NCBI GenBank assembly: GCA_030374805.1
Contig: JARGSG010000190.1
Location: forward strand, 682,001-746,000
DNA length: 64,000 bases
Direction: 5' to 3'
DNA from: Gracilaria gracilis
Taxonomy: Eukaryota > Rhodophyta > Florideophyceae > Gracilariales > Gracilariaceae
The notes beneath the pieces were generated by a model. It made no database searches and was not told the DNA's origin. It worked only from the letters and a program-made list of their open reading frames with translations. Of this stretch, positions 1-12,378 are shown in pieces; positions within the stretch are counted from its first letter, which is position 1; each line of letters starts with the position of its first letter. Made by a program: the position numbers and the translations under genes.

Positions 1-584
1 ATCAGGACACGCTGGGCTCTCGGGATTCGTGTTTCTCTTCTGTACCAAACGCTGTCAAGAGGAGCAGAGTTTGTGATATTGTAGAGAGCTGTATCCCAAA
101 GCTGAGCGACAGAGAAAAGTGGTTACTGTGCGCTTCATGTCCTAGCTCCGCTATTATCGTCCACTTGGACATTCCTCCAAAACTGTGTACTATAAGAGCA
201 GAACGGCGCGTAAGCCATCCAACATTGATGCCGAGTTCTGCGGGTCACGTTATCCAGGGTGTCTTCAAATGTTTTGAGGTTCCCGGCGACAAAGATGTGC
301 GCAAAGGGTTCGACGCCATCCACTTTATTTGCGTTAGAGCCTCATTTAAAACATTTTGAACGCTGTTGGGAAGGGTCATGGGCACAGGAGCTAACGGCCC
401 TCTTAAGGATTAATTACTCGACTCTGAACAGGACGAGAAAGAGTCAATGAACGAGTCAGGAGATAGCTCTTTATGTTTTGAGGAGTATAATCTATCAATT
501 GATGAGGTGGAAACCAACGGCACCAGCGCATATTTCGAAGGAGAAGATGTGAGTTCAACAACCTTTTGACAAAATGACAGCAAC
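1..584. other. No gene recognised
   Basis: Only short open frames on both strands, without recognisable motifs. I see nothing assignable here. Confidence 0.5.
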
Positions 585-1052
585 TTGGATTTCACTTTGC
601 TTCAGAGACATGGTCTCAATGGAAGTACAAGATTTAATCCGGTCGAGTGCTGTTCCACTGTCGGAACCGCTGCGTTACGATCGGAACGGCCCATTCGTTT
701 GTCTGGTTTCGTAAACTTTCCTCAAACGAGGCACATTTTGAATATCGGATGGGGCATTACGGATGAAGATCACGTTATGGACAGTAAAGAATTGGCCCAG
801 ATGATTGGGATATTGAGTATGAAGCGACTCTATAAGAATATGAGGTTGAGGATAGAAGAGAAAGTGGATGGAGCAGACCTCGGATTCAGCATTTGCCCGG
901 AAAGAGGAAAGGTTCTGGTGCAAGACAGATCACACTTTTTAAATGCTAAGATTCACTTACAATTCAAACTTATCAAGTTCTTTGTGGAGAGAGAACAAGA
1001 AGATCTTCAAAAAGTGCTCCGAGATAGTGAACGTATATTTTTTGGTGAATGA
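585..1052 (+). pseudogene. Unrecognised 155-codon open frame, no usable start
   Basis: An open frame of 155 codons follows an in-frame TGA at 567-569. The first ATG comes only at about residue 64, so this is either the 3' part of a broken gene or a chance frame. The second half is rich in charged residues and looks helical. No family was recognised. No partner gene lies nearby and the flanks are repeats. I cannot give a function. Confidence 0.2.
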
Positions 1053-1194
1053 ATGTATGCAAAACATAGAATCACGCGCACGCTGCACTCGGCCACCTTG
1101 GATCCGAAGTTACCGGACCAGAATCGCCTGTCGTTTCCCGACACGACCAACACCGCAAACCAAGCATTGGGAGGTGGTAACACCTATAATTCCC

Positions 1195-1765
1195 AATAAG
1201 CCACATATCCGTTGTGTAATGTAGGCAGTCTGCAGCTGTGTCATGCATATGTAACCCCACAGTGCCCCTCACCACGTTAGTGCGCTGCGCGGTGTGGGTG
1301 GAGTCAGAAATAGGAGTGTAAGGAGGGTCATCTATGGCCCTGATATCATCGTATGCGTGTAAGCAGTAGCAGCTGGACTGGAGGGAATCGAACCTTATAC
1401 CCCCCAGCAAAACTCATCGTCATTGAACTATCATTACTTGGTAATTGAAAATGACCATTTTCATTGAAATGTAAAGGCACTTACATGGAAGATATTCTTT
1501 TCAAAAAATACATTCATGGAATATTCAGTAAATTTAGGCCTTGATGACAATTCCATGAGGTTCTTCCTCCTTCAATTACTGTTTCAGTGTCCCTGTGTGG
1601 GAATCTATTTAAACCTCCATTACTTCTTGTTTAACTAGTTCTGCCTGGGCCCAGGCAACCTGTGCCCATAACCTGTGGGAACACAAAACCACTAGGCCAC
1701 ATGCTCGGTGTGAACTGTGGGCAGTCTACATATATGTCACGCATATGTACCCCCACATAAGAGGA
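1195..1765 (+). repeat. Pair of ~70-bp direct repeats
   Basis: The stretch at about 1195-1265 recurs, diverged, at about 1693-1765. Both copies contain GGCAGTCT, then a CATATGTA-type segment and a short C-run. They lie just beyond the copia pol relic at 2334-3418 and may be remnants of its LTR, but no target duplication was found. The rest of 1053-2333 holds no recognisable gene. Confidence 0.45.
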
Positions 1766-1859
1766 AAAAGTCTTACGAGTTAGCCTGTACATCTCAATTC
1801 TCCACAGGACTTGAGAGCGCGTATAACAACATAGCGACGAATATAGCTATGGAGAGATT

Positions 1860-1893
1860 CACATATGTGCTCAGTGAGAAGAGCACATATGTG
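1860..1893. repeat. Perfect 13-bp inverted repeat (hairpin)
   Basis: CACATATGTGCTC at 1860-1872 and GAGCACATATGTG at 1881-1893 are exact reverse complements around an 8-nt loop. The core CACATATGTG is itself palindromic. No T-run follows it. Confidence 0.8.
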
Positions 1894-2333
1894 TTTTCGT
1901 AAACAAATACAAACAGGGAGCAAGTGAGAAAGTAAGATACGAATACGAACAGGAAGCACGAGAGGCATATGCAGGTCTCTAGCACCCATAGCTCAAACAC
2001 CCCCCTCGAACTGCCAAGGAGCCACCAAGAGAGCCTCTCGATGTCTGACATACGAGTCCCAAATCAAGGACTTAGTAAAGATATTAGCGTGGTTTTCTGC
2101 AATTGCAACATGAAACAGCGAGACTAGGCCAGCTTTTGCAGCCTCTAGGACGTGATGGTATCTTAAGTAAATGTATTACACTCGACGAAGTCCAAGAGAA
2201 TCTTGGAACTAAGACACGGCCCCCATGTTGTCCTAAAAGATAGTAACAGGTTGCTGTAGAGGAGCATCAAGACCTTGAAGAAAGTAAGGAAGCCACGTGA
2301 CATCTTTAATAAATTCGGAAGGGGCGTAAAACT

Positions 2334-3418
2334 CTACCTCAGCAGTAGAGAGAGTCGTAACGTAGGAAACCCCCTAGAGCGGCGGGAATCGAGGTCCCTT
2401 CCCCAATCGGCATCACACAAACCTTCGTCTGTCGAATCGCAGCGGCTTGGAATTATCGAACCGTAATCTAAAGTACCTTTCAAATAGTGGATTAATTGTT
2501 TCATGCAGCGCCAGTGGGACGGTAGTCGTGAGGCACTAAACTTCCCAAGTATGGAAACTGCAATGCAGATGTCAGGTCTAGTACCCGTTATCAAGCACAA
2601 AAAAAGATATCCAAGAACCTGACGGTAGGGAACTGACTGCATCGTCAAGGACTCTTCTTCTGTTTGTACGCGACAAACGTCATGGAGACCATGATCGAAA
2701 GAGAGGGAGTGTAAGCCCTGAATGGCGTCCCGCATGTTAGTCATGTTGCTAATGGTTTGGATCAGAGGCTGCTGATGAAGAATTACTGAATCTGCACTGT
2801 CCCAGATTGAGGCGCCAAGGTAGAGATCAGTGCGACCAAGGTCAGAAATGTCGTAATCTTCTTGAAGCTTTCGTTTTGCTCATTTAATTAGAAATGGAGG
2901 ACCAAAGAAGCTAAGATCGTCAATAATAAGCCAAGACAACTAACATTCTCTTGTCGTCGCGATAAAGGTAAACACTCCGAGCAGATTGGAACTTCACAAA
3001 TCCCAAAGACCCAGAGAAACCAGAAAAGAGTTCGTATTAAAGCCCGGGAGCTTCGCGTGTACTGTAAAAAGATTTGATCAGCTTGACAACGCGCCCATTG
3101 GCTTCCGGAACACCAGGTATTTTTGGGTGAACAATCCACACCGGGGGTTCTCTGGCATGTAAGCGTGCAGAAACTGTCCTTTGACATCTACATGCTCTCT
3201 GTTCCACCCATGATAGGCGGCGATAGCCAACACTATTTACTATACATTGCGTACGGTGAAACATCCCGCAAGGCTTGCCACAGTCGTTTGTACTTCATCC
3301 CCACACCCAATGATTGACTTCTCTGTAGCTGAAAGGTTCGAAGACTGTTATTTTGCGTTACTTCAAAGGGCGGACCAGCCTGGTTTAAAACCGGTCGTAA
3401 AAAATTGAGCCTCAACAA
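2334..3418 (-). pseudogene. Ty1/copia pol relic (reverse transcriptase to RNase H linker)
   Basis: The frame at 2334-2744 reads as the copia region between reverse transcriptase and RNase H: YRQVLGYLFLCL, then TGTRPDICIAVSILGKF, then LIHYLKGTLDYG. Fragments at 2888-3264 in other frames read LIKSFYSTREAPGL, matching the conserved copia K-x-Y-x-x-x-x-A-P box of reverse transcriptase. Several frameshifts and missing segments (no YVDD, integrase or gag seen) show an old dead copy. It runs up to the broken asparaginase gene on the opposite strand and may have helped destroy it. The family assignment is firm. The borders are approximate. Confidence 0.75.
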
Positions 3419-3482
3419 GAAACAGGAATAAAAGACTTGAACACTGGATCATTCTGGTGAAATTTTTACCGGTGGTACCGAA

Positions 3483-3919
3483 ATGAAAATCCGCGAAATT
3501 GTTGAGAATGAGGGTGAAACCGTTTGTGACAACGTTGCTGACAGATTTGGCAATGTTGCATGCGTCACTTCGACCGGAGGAGTTACAAACAAGTGGGAGG
3601 GTCGAATCAGAGATACCCCTATGGTAGGAGCTGGTTCCTACGCTTCAAACGAGTCATGCAAGGTTTGAGAGGAACAGGTTAGAGTGAGCAGTTTATCCGA
3701 TTCTGCTCCGCAAGCCGAATTGCCCTCGCCATTGAGTGGTCTGGTATATCTCTTAAGGATGCAATGTGTGAAGTTGTGCATAAAGTTTTCCCGGATGATT
3801 CTGACAAATTCGTGGGTGTTACTCCACATGGAGAGGTATGTATGGACTTCAATAGCGTTGGTGTGTTCCAAGGATGTCGCACTTGGCGCGGGAAGGATTT
3901 CGTCAAAATCTGGGATTAG
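3483..3919 (+). pseudogene. Plant-type L-asparaginase / isoaspartyl peptidase, C-terminal (beta) part, broken
   Basis: Residues after the ATG at 3483 contain a TV motif (the nucleophile Thr position of Ntn-hydrolase asparaginases), then [19 protein letters not shown] and GAGSYASN, the family's signature block. The frame then shifts near 3660. From about 3662 the other frame reads GTG, an in-frame TAG at 3680-3682, SEQFIRFCSASRIALAIEWSG, and ends with FNSVGVFQG at TAG 3917-3919. In the family this enzyme hydrolyses asparagine or isoaspartyl dipeptides after self-cleavage before the Thr. The alpha half is absent, so the copy is truncated as well as frameshifted. It is probably a host gene remnant, one of few non-transposon genes in the left half. 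Confidence 0.75.
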
Positions 3920-4387
3920 TATGAATTACTATGAAATGAGGAGTAAAGTAAGCTACCATAACAATCTTGTCAACGATTTTCATTTGCAACATTCCAGCGA
4001 GACGATTGACCTCCGGCAACAGTATTTTGCGATGAAGCGCAGAAAGAAATCTACAATACGCAAGAGCTGTCATTGTGATTTACGAAGCGGCGAGGAAGCT
4101 ATGATACTTTAGAGTAGCCTGGTGATCGCACGGAGCTTCGAGTTTTGGTGAGTTTCCCTGGTTAGTCGCCTTGACATAGCTTCTCGTGTTCATATTGATA
4201 TTCCTTATATGTCTCTGAACTTCTTTTTGCTGGCAATGTGCACTGACCGAATAGCATGAATCAAGGCGTCCACATCAATTTTTTTCTCTAGGAATATGAC
4301 TGAGAAAGTAGGCCAAATTTTCAAACTACATCTTGAGCAATCGAGACATAAAGAGAAGAAAAAGGTCTAAGGCGGCACGAAAGATTG
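3920..4387. other. No gene recognised
   Basis: The sequence runs from the end of the asparaginase relic into AT-rich DNA. No motif, repeat or conserved frame was seen. Confidence 0.5.
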
Positions 4388-5904
4388 CTACGTTGCGATC
4401 GAGGACGTATATATCCTATATTCCAGTGACGATATGTAGAGGCAGTGCACGACAATAAAAAGACATGATCCAGTTGATCCTGTACAAATCACAATCAATT
4501 CCAGAAGTATGGAACTGAGCCATTCATCAGTTAAACGCCCGTTTTTGTCTTCTGGAGTTTCGTTTGGATCGCTTCGGGAGAACGCGGATGAAATCGATTT
4601 GCCAGCATGGGTTGTTAATTTCAAATCAGCTTTCTTCACTCCTTTCCATCGTTTTTCCAGAGATTTTAGCAGGTACTGGATGATGTTTGGCAACGCTTCA
4701 AAGGCGCTAAGTCTGCTAAATGATCAAAAGATTAACTTGCAGTTGTCAATAAGCTTGCTTCAGCGCTTGACAGTTGCGCATTCTTCCTAGAAACATGGAA
4801 GTAAAGGCTTTCTTCGGTTTCATCACCTTCGTCTATATCTAATTCAGTTGCAAACGTATCTTGTGATACTGCAACAGAGCCTGCAGCGGAGCCTGCACCC
4901 GTTTGGTCATCAGAAGAAGTTGATGGGCTTGCAGGTAGAGCAGAAAAGTCGAGAGAAGGACCAAGGTTCATTGCCCTGAGTGACAAAACAATCTCCGGAA
5001 AGTCACGAGGAACCGGGTCTCTGCCATAAGGTGTTCCTGTCTCCTGTGAACAGTTGTTAGATACTGTAGATACAGAGCAACATACACTTGTTCAAACCGT
5101 AGATTCGGGAGAACGAAAAAATTCTTTTCCTATGGTAACTGAATAAGGCAGGAAACATAATCTACTCCGTCTTCTTCTTCGTCGCATGTAATTGCGTCGT
5201 CTTCGTTCTGGGATTGCATTCGGGGTTCTAGAGGTTTATTCGTCTAGTATTTCTTAGCTGGCCGTTTCTTGTTTTTCTTCCACTGTCTTTCTTCGCTCAC
5301 AGTTTTTGCCCTGCTATCCCTATCACAGTCTGAAGATGTCCGTGGCTTTTTGATGTTCTTTGGAGACCCTTTCTTTGGTTCCACACTCGGTGGTTTGTCT
5401 ACCTCCACTGGTCTGACCTCAGGAGTCGTCTGCGGCACGGTCGGTGGCGTCGGAAAGGGTGGGCTTTCATGATTAGCCCTAGAAAGTATCGGCGGACTGA
5501 TCGAAAACGGGTTGCACGGTATTGTGATGCCATTCAAAGCTGGGTTGAAATGGGCGATTGATGAGGGTACACAATTCCCCCGGGACTTTGAAGATCAGGG
5601 TTCACTACTATTTGAGGTACATGGGCAAGGAAGTGTGGCTGCATTGGCAGCTGAATTTGATAAACCATCATCGATGTGATGAGAAAAACGGAAGAAAGGG
5701 GGGATTTAATCTATTCAGCTGCATGAGTGTTTCTGGTGGCAGTCCGTGAACTCGTTCGTCTGGGACTGGGCCAAGAAATGAAAGTCCACGCCCAAAGTTC
5801 GGTTTGGGCATACCATTACCATTGCCATTTGCAACGTTTGCTCCTGACCTTTTCATGGTGACAGAATGAAATCTTAGTTGACCCCCAGGTAGAATTGTGG
5901 GCAA
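4388..5904 (-). pseudogene. Broken gene for a proline-rich, lysine-rich nuclear-type protein (unknown)
   Basis: Reading right to left, linked frames give an N-terminal Asn/Gly segment (5668-5904), a Pro/Ser/Thr-rich segment (5244-5537) ending in a basic KKNKKRPAKKY block like a nuclear localisation signal, and an in-frame TAG at 5244-5246. An acidic segment with CDEEEDG follows, then a Ser/Ala-rich acidic segment (4732-4986) and a helical basic C-terminal part (4388-4693). The frame changes at least three times, so this is either a decayed gene or one with small introns I cannot place. The composition suggests a chromatin or transposon-accessory protein, but no family was recognised. Confidence 0.35.
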
Positions 5905-6481
5905 TGCGAATGAAAGAGGAAACAGTGGACCCTCTACTGCCGGGGGTGCCGTATCAGAGAGCAGTTGCCGGATTTTGTGGTTGGATAGTGCAGTATGAGG
6001 AAGGCTGTTGCGCCTATGAACCTACGTGTTCCCAGGAGCGCTCGCTTTTTGTGCATGCTTATTTGCGGTATGTTCAATGGCGGATGAAGTTTCGTTTCGT
6101 CTTCGAGACATAAGGCCGGAGTGTCTGCGCTGCTGACCTCGCCGTAGATGTGCAGCAAGGGAGCCAGGCTTTTCAGTTGGTAGTACATTGGTGTTCATCT
6201 GCAGTGGGCAATGCTTCTTTGTTTTTAGTGGTTAATTCAGTTTCGAAGCATTTGGTATTGTGGTAGAGGTGCGCGACCAAAGCGGATCCCTTTCTGATAC
6301 AGCTAATTCCATTCTTCGAAGCGCGGAAGAAAGCGGTTGGCGAGCGACGTGCGTCCCAAGCGGTACAGAGGCCAGTGGATGTGGCTACCTGAATGAATTT
6401 TTGGCTATACGATTTATGTTATCCTTTGGAGGGGAGGGATGACAATAACAAATCACAATAATTGTCCAAGCTCGGTGCTTC
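5905..6481. other. No gene recognised
   Basis: Short overlapping open frames only. Nothing was assignable. Confidence 0.5.
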
Positions 6482-6905
6482 TCACTCGAAGTACTTTCTC
6501 ACCTGTCCAAACTTTTCAAGACACGTCTTGAAGTTGAGCAACGGAGCTGAAGATATGTAGAGAAGCGCAACCGAAAAACGACGCACGCACAAGAGGCGAA
6601 AAAATGCATTACAAACCCAGATCTGTTTCAAGCCCTTGTATTTCCATTCTACATAAGACCGTAGAGCATTCATTGAAGCATTGTATTCAAGCTGCTCACT
6701 TGGCGCAAAGAGCCTCTCGAAGGCTGTCTGGAACCATGGGCGTAAAAAGTAGACCGGATCTTCATAGACATAATGCTGGAGGCCGTTTATGATCACACAA
6801 CTTTTCATGATCGGTCCTTTTCCATTTCTTCTCCACAGCGTCAGATCGTGTCTTACTTCCACTATCGGTCCGAAAAGATGAAAGATAAGACCACCCGGCG
6901 TCGAA
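6482..6905 (-). pseudogene. HARBI1-like DDE transposase, C-terminal fragment
   Basis: The frame reads GLIFHLFGPIVEVRHDLTLW, then DPVYFLRPW, NASMNALRSYVEW and FKTCLEKFGQ. These are the blocks around the second Asp and the catalytic Glu of the DDE_Tnp_4 (HARBI1-type) endonucleases seen in oomycetes, fungi and algae. The usual order of RHD, DP.Y.L, N..MS..R..VEW and N..TCL is kept. The N-terminal third, with the first catalytic Asp, is missing upstream of 6905. This is a different lineage from the Harbinger transposase at 19929, so at least two such families occur here. No terminal repeats were found around it. Confidence 0.75.
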
Positions 6906-7849
6906 ATTTTCCGTTACTTTAGGCAATGCTTGCTAAAATGCATCTAGATGCCTCTGAGCCAGCACTTTGATTGCATCCCTCTCCGCGTGGATGGCACATC
7001 ACTATTTTGGGACAATCAATTAAGCCCGCACTCTTTTTAATGGAGCACCGTGGTTACATAGAGCCTCAGCATAGATTGCGCGTCGTTCGGCGAGAAGTTC
7101 ATGTTGCAGTTCTGTGATTAGGCTACTTTTCGACTGTACAAAACGCTCTACCGCTTCCCAAACGACTTTAATTATATAACTGTACCTCATTGTGGTCATT
7201 AGTTTCAGGTCATACCATGTTTTTGCTGAGGCTAAACGCTTGAGAATAATGCAGCATGCAGTAATAGAGTAACATCTATATTGGTTTTTTACAGTGTTGT
7301 GTGTTTCTCAGTTCATAACTGGAGGTGCTCTGCCGATACGACTGCGGCAGAATCGGGAATCATGTAGTCATTGCTCATCGGAAAACACGCTCAAGTTGAA
7401 AGTGGTTTGCTGAATGAACCAAAATCTTGTTTCAAGTTTTTCACATCATTTCGTGCGCTTTGAACTTCATTACACAAAAGAAGCAGCAGTAAAGGATCTG
7501 TGTCAGCATTTAAAACAATTTCAAAATTTTTGAGTCGTCCAGGATGACGAGCACGTGCGCGCCCAATTAAATAGTCATCTTGACGAACCATGAGATTATT
7601 ACCGTCGGTAGCCGTACGCGATCCTGACCTTCCCAGTTAGACCCTCCTCAAAATGCGAAGCTACGTGATTCCAACGGTGTAAAGTACAGTCACAAATTCC
7701 GAGGGGCATATTTCGTGTGGTGCGTGTAACTGATGGACAAGAGACTTTCTACGATAATTGTTGTAGCGTAAATTCTCTGATAACTCGGCTTTTCATGGAC
7801 GAGTGTGACCCACGCAAGACGCGTGTAGCAAAGACACAGTGTCATAAAG
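6906..7849. other. Flank of gypsy-1, no gene recognised
   Basis: AT-rich sequence up to the left LTR of gypsy-1. A 66-codon minus frame at 7391-7591 has no recognisable motif. Nothing else was seen. Confidence 0.5.
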
Positions 7850-8236
7850 TGTAGCAATTTGGTAAACGTTTTAAGTTCAAGTTTCGCTTACTATTTAGAG
7901 AGGTTTGGTAGTTCTAAAAATAATAAAATAATCTTCTATTTTATTCTTTTTGTAAAGAGTGTCTTGTCGAGGTAGGCACTTCTAGGCGCTGCTTCTCGCT
8001 CTGCACTTGGAGCGAGAAGACGAGAGAGAGCGAAGCACTCCGTCAAGACAGTTTATATAGACTTTGCTACATAAAAGTAGAAGCACTGTAGTTAGATAAA
8101 ATCTTCCGCTATTATACTCCATTAATAAAATATAACAATGATTCCACCAATAACTTTCACGCTAAATTCCACCTCTAAATTTCAACAATAAATTAACATA
8201 ATAATTTGGGACATAGTCCTCTACAGGTTCATAACA
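7850..8236 (-). repeat. 3' LTR of gypsy-1
   Basis: The 387-bp sequence begins TGTAGCAATT and ends CATAACA (TG...CA). It matches, in the same order, the three pieces at 14524-14795, 19747-19801 and 44713-44770, which together form the other LTR (385 bp). It contains a CTTCTCGCT/AGCGAGAAG hairpin. Because pol runs on the minus strand, this is the 3' LTR. The five bases outside each LTR no longer match clearly. Confidence 0.85.
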
Positions 8237-8344
8237 AATACTCCTTCCTTAAAACTATTAATCGCCCTCGATGAACGTCATTCTTTCCATCCCAATATAT
8301 TGTTTTAAGACTTATCAATGCTTTCCGGAACCATTGGGAACAGG

Positions 8345-8734
8345 CTAGTTTTCGAAGACTCCAGGAGGATTTGGGAATAAAACCATATTGATATGGGGTT
8401 CAAAGTCCAAAGAGAAATCGGCGTCTTCTGGAAACTTCTCCATGTGTAGTAAAGCTTCTGCGACGGCATTAAAGAACATATCAGCTGGATCCGGGGTAAG
8501 ATGTCCATATTGAGATACAATGTAGCAATAGAGGAACAGAATCAATTCTTCATGAATAGTATCCATTATTCCGTCTTCATAAATCTCGAACAGTTTTCGC
8601 AAGAGTAAGAAATTTTATTCAGTCAAGAACGGTCCTCGAAGTTGAAAGAGCGCCAAGCAAATGTGACGAGATACCCAAGCAAAACGGAATCTTTTGGAAA
8701 GATCATCCGTTCCATTTTCGAACCAAGTCAGCAT
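8345..8734 (-). pseudogene. Extra open frame between gypsy-1 pol and 3' LTR
   Basis: Starting at ATG 8734, about 130 codons run to TAG 8345-8347, broken once by a TAA near 8617. The product is acidic and helical, with stretches such as LTWFENGTDDLSKRF and FFNAVAEALLHMEKF, and has no predicted signal peptide. It sits between the chromodomain end of pol and the LTR, where some gypsy elements carry an additional gene. I do not recognise a family. It could be an acquired gene or a remnant of a gene the element landed beside. Confidence 0.35.
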
Positions 8735-8772
8735 TCCTCAACCACCAAGTCCAATGCGGCTATAGAATTGCC

Positions 8773-11700
8773 TTAAATTGTCGATTTGGAGGTTGTCTGC
8801 GGGGACAGGTGCGTGGTTGTTCGACATGATGTATATTCTTCGATTAACTTTGGTGAAGCTGATGTGATGAGAGTCTGACTATCGACCCATTGATTCTCAA
8901 TGTCGTCTGTGCTTTTATAGTGAACTAGGTATTGGAGACGACTGCTGCTAGTACGGTGGTCAAGAATCTTCTCAATGTGTGTGTCTGGAACCGTGATGAG
9001 CTTTTCCGTTTTCAGAGAAGTTATATCTTTGTGCTGGTTCTCAGTACTTGTAGGTCGAACAAAAGGTTTCAGCAATGATACATGGAAGGTATGATGAATT
9101 CGTTCAAGCTTCTTCGGTAGTTTTAACTCGTATGATCGACCTTCAGCAAGGACTTTACGATCCGTGCATTGTCCTTTGTATTTTGGGGATAGTATCTTCG
9201 CACGTCCTTCTTCCAAATTTAAGTTCTTTGTTGAAAGCATAACTTTATCACGAACTTTGAATAATTGTTCCTTTCGTTTCATATTGATATCGTCAACCAT
9301 TTTCATATTGATAGCTTCAATAGATGACTTTGCGACTTCAGTTGCGTATTTAATGTTGTCAATGAATTTGGCTGCAGAATCATTACTTATTTCGGTTTCA
9401 TCATCGTCAAGAAAATCAGAAATAGATGACCATATTCTAGGAGAAAGGGTGTTTTCTTTGTGGCTTCATTAATATAATTGTTATATGCAAACTCTAGGCC
9501 AGGGAGATAAATATCTCAATCCCTCTGTTTATAACTTATGAAGCATCGTAACATTTCTTCCAATGTCCGAAAAGCACGTTCCGATTGTCCATTGGTTTGA
9601 GGATGAAACGCAGTAGAAAGATTACGTTTCACTTTCAAGATAATCATTAGATCCTTCCAGAAATACCCAGTGCATCTTGAATCTCTGTCGGATACTATTT
9701 TGCGGAGCAGTCCATGATGTTTGTAGATTTTTTTATAGAACAATTCTGCAGTGTCTTTAGCGTTGACATTGGTTTTCATAGCAATGAAAGGGGTTCTCTT
9801 GGATTCTTTTTCTACAAACACAAGGATCGAACACATTTCATCCTTGGTTTTGGGCAACTCAAAGATGAAGTCCATTGATATCACTTACCACTTCTTATTC
9901 GGGGAAGAAATGGACGAAGAAGTCCAGTCATCTTTTGATTGGTACTCTTGGATGCTTGACATCTAGGTCGTCTTTTTAAGAATTTTTTGATTTCTTTATT
10001 TATTCCAGACCAAAAGAAATCTCTTTTCCTGAGGTTTATCGTACGTTGACTTTCCCTGTGGGATCCTAGCAACGACTTGTGACTGTCACTAATGATTCGT
10101 TTCTTGATTTTTCTCCATCAGGGATACACAAACGTTGTTCGAAGTATAGTCTCTTGTTTCTCCAGTGAAATGGTTCTTTCACTTCATTGATAACTTCTTT
10201 AAAGAATTCGTCTTGTTTATATTGTTCGGTTATTTTCTTTAACGTTTCATCTTTTATCTTAATTGCGGTTATTTTTAAAAGTTTTCTGATGATATCAGAA
10301 GAAACCTTTCCTTTCTTTGTGTTTGCGAGACAAAGCGTCTGCAAACTTATTGTGTTTTCCTTTTAGATACTTGATTTCATAATCAAAATATTGCATAAAC
10401 TCCATAAACTCCAACCATCTTGCTCGTTTTCTGGAAAGTGTTTTTTGCGATTCCAAATACTTAAGAGGGTGGTGATCAGTTAAGATAATAAATTTAGATC
10501 CATGTAGATAGGATCTCCAAATTTCAAGAGCATGAACAATAACTAATAATTCTCTTTCATGTGTCGAATAACTTTGTTCGGCACTTGATAATTTTCTACA
10601 TGTATAAGCTGCTGGTCTGCTTCCTGATTCATCTCTTTGGGTAAGTACAGATCCGATTCCTCTTTCAGATTCATCCGCTGTTCATTCATATGGTTTCATT
10701 TGATCAGCACATCTTTAAATCGGTGTGTTGCTTAATACAATTTTAACATTGTCAAAAGCATTATGCTGTTCTTTTCTCCATTGGAATGGAATATTATTCT
10801 TTGTAAGATCAGAAAGTGGGGCAGCTATCTTTGAGAAATCTTTGACAAACCTTCTATAATAATTGCAAAGTCCAAGGAAGCTTTAAAATTCTGTTCTATT
10901 GGAAGGTATTTCCCAATTACGGATAGCTTCAGTCTTCTTTGGACTAACCTTAATTCCTGGAGAAGTAATAATGTGTCCCAAGTATTCAATGGAACTTGTC
11001 CTAAATTCACACTTGGATACCTTCCCATAAAGTTCATTGTTCTTTAATGCTTCAAATACTGTGTGTAGGTGTTTTAGATTCTCTTCTTTCGTTTTACTAT
11101 AAAAGAGTATATCGTCTAAGTAAAAAAGTACGTATTCATCTAAATATTCTCTGAATAAAACTTTCATATAGGTCTGAAGACATCCTGGTGCTCCTGTGAG
11201 TCCAAATGATGTTACTAAATATTCAAATTGCCCGTATCTTGTACGAAAAGCAGTTTTTTTCTCGGTCACCTTCTTTGACCTTAATTTGATTATATCCCGA
11301 TCGTAAATCAAGTGCAGAGAAGTACTTTGCACCACCTACTTGGTCTCATACTTCATCAATTCTGGGTAGGGGTACTTGATGCTTTATTGTTGGTTGAATC
11401 AGTGCGAGGTAGTCAACGAACATACCAAGACTTCCGTCTTTTTTCTCCGCAAATAATACTGGGCTTCCCCAAGGACTTATAATAGACCTGATGAACCCGT
11501 GAGCTAAGAGTTCATTTATCTGTCTTTTCATTTCAATTAGCTCTACTTTAGACAATTTATAGATTGGTCCCATGTTAGGATTTGATCCTTCTTTCAGATC
11601 GATTCTCATTTCTACTTCTCGATCTGATGGTAATCGTCTTGGTAACTCATTAAAAAAACGTCTTGATACTCACTTCATAACTTTTGTAATTGGATATCCA

Positions 11701-12240
11701 CTTCTTCACTTTGTTTTGTACTTTTGGGATCAACTTTGTCACTACATGGCTTGATAATAATATGGTATACCATCTTCATTTTCTTTCTTACAAGTGTTAC
11801 GAATGGTTTACTGATATGTAGGAACGTAGGCCGGGATGATGAGCAATACCTACCAGTTTCTGCGTCAAGAGTGATGAGTTTTTCTCCAAACTTGACGAGC
11901 TTTTTTGTTCAATTTCCCATCAATTAGCGGACTTATATCTCTTATATCTGATATCCATGACTTGTTTAGGATTACGTCAAGGGAAATCATATCCACTATG
12001 TATGGTTTAATATCGAAACATAGTTGGCCAATTCTTACAGAAAGTTCATTCGAACTGATGCCCATTGGGACAAGAGTTCCATTCCACAATTCAGCTTGTA
12101 GCTCAGACTTATTTATTTACGGAATCCATTTTTCTGCAAACTCTATAGAAATAATAATCTCTTCACAACCACTATCCACTAGGATATTGCATGCGTGTGG
12201 TACTTGAGCATCTATGTTTTCTTTAAAACCCGATATAGGT
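8773..12240 (-). pseudogene. gypsy-1 pol (protease, RT, RNase H, integrase, chromodomain), decayed
   Basis: In minus order: a retropepsin with ILVDSGCEEIIIS near 12190; the reverse transcriptase N-terminal part (11346-11609, SPWGSPVLFAEKKDGS); the catalytic YLDD box (10883-11335); an RNase H region with HERELL and LTDHHPLKYL; an integrase zinc-binding part (9881-10072); an integrase core with MDFI, VSDRDSR and TNGQSERAF as the D,D,E residues (9516-9884); and a C-terminal chromodomain (8773-9306, EKILDHR then LVHYKS...NQWVDSQTL). In-frame TGA (11346) and TAA (10883, near 10724) plus several frameshifts kill it. Order and chromodomain make it a Ty3/gypsy chromovirus-type element. Confidence 0.9.
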
Positions 12241-12378
12241 GACCTTTTAGATCTCTTCTTACATATTTCAATACTTTCTTTATGGTTTTTGTAATTTATA
12301 CTTTTTGTTTCTTTTTTGTTAGCTTGGCATTCACTTTCTTTATTACATCGATGCGCAAACGGATTATTGACTAGCGGT

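Noticed and set aside
7970-8045. CTTCTCGCT/AGCGAGAAG hairpin as a terminator
   Set aside because: It lies inside the gypsy-1 LTR and is an internal feature of that repeat.
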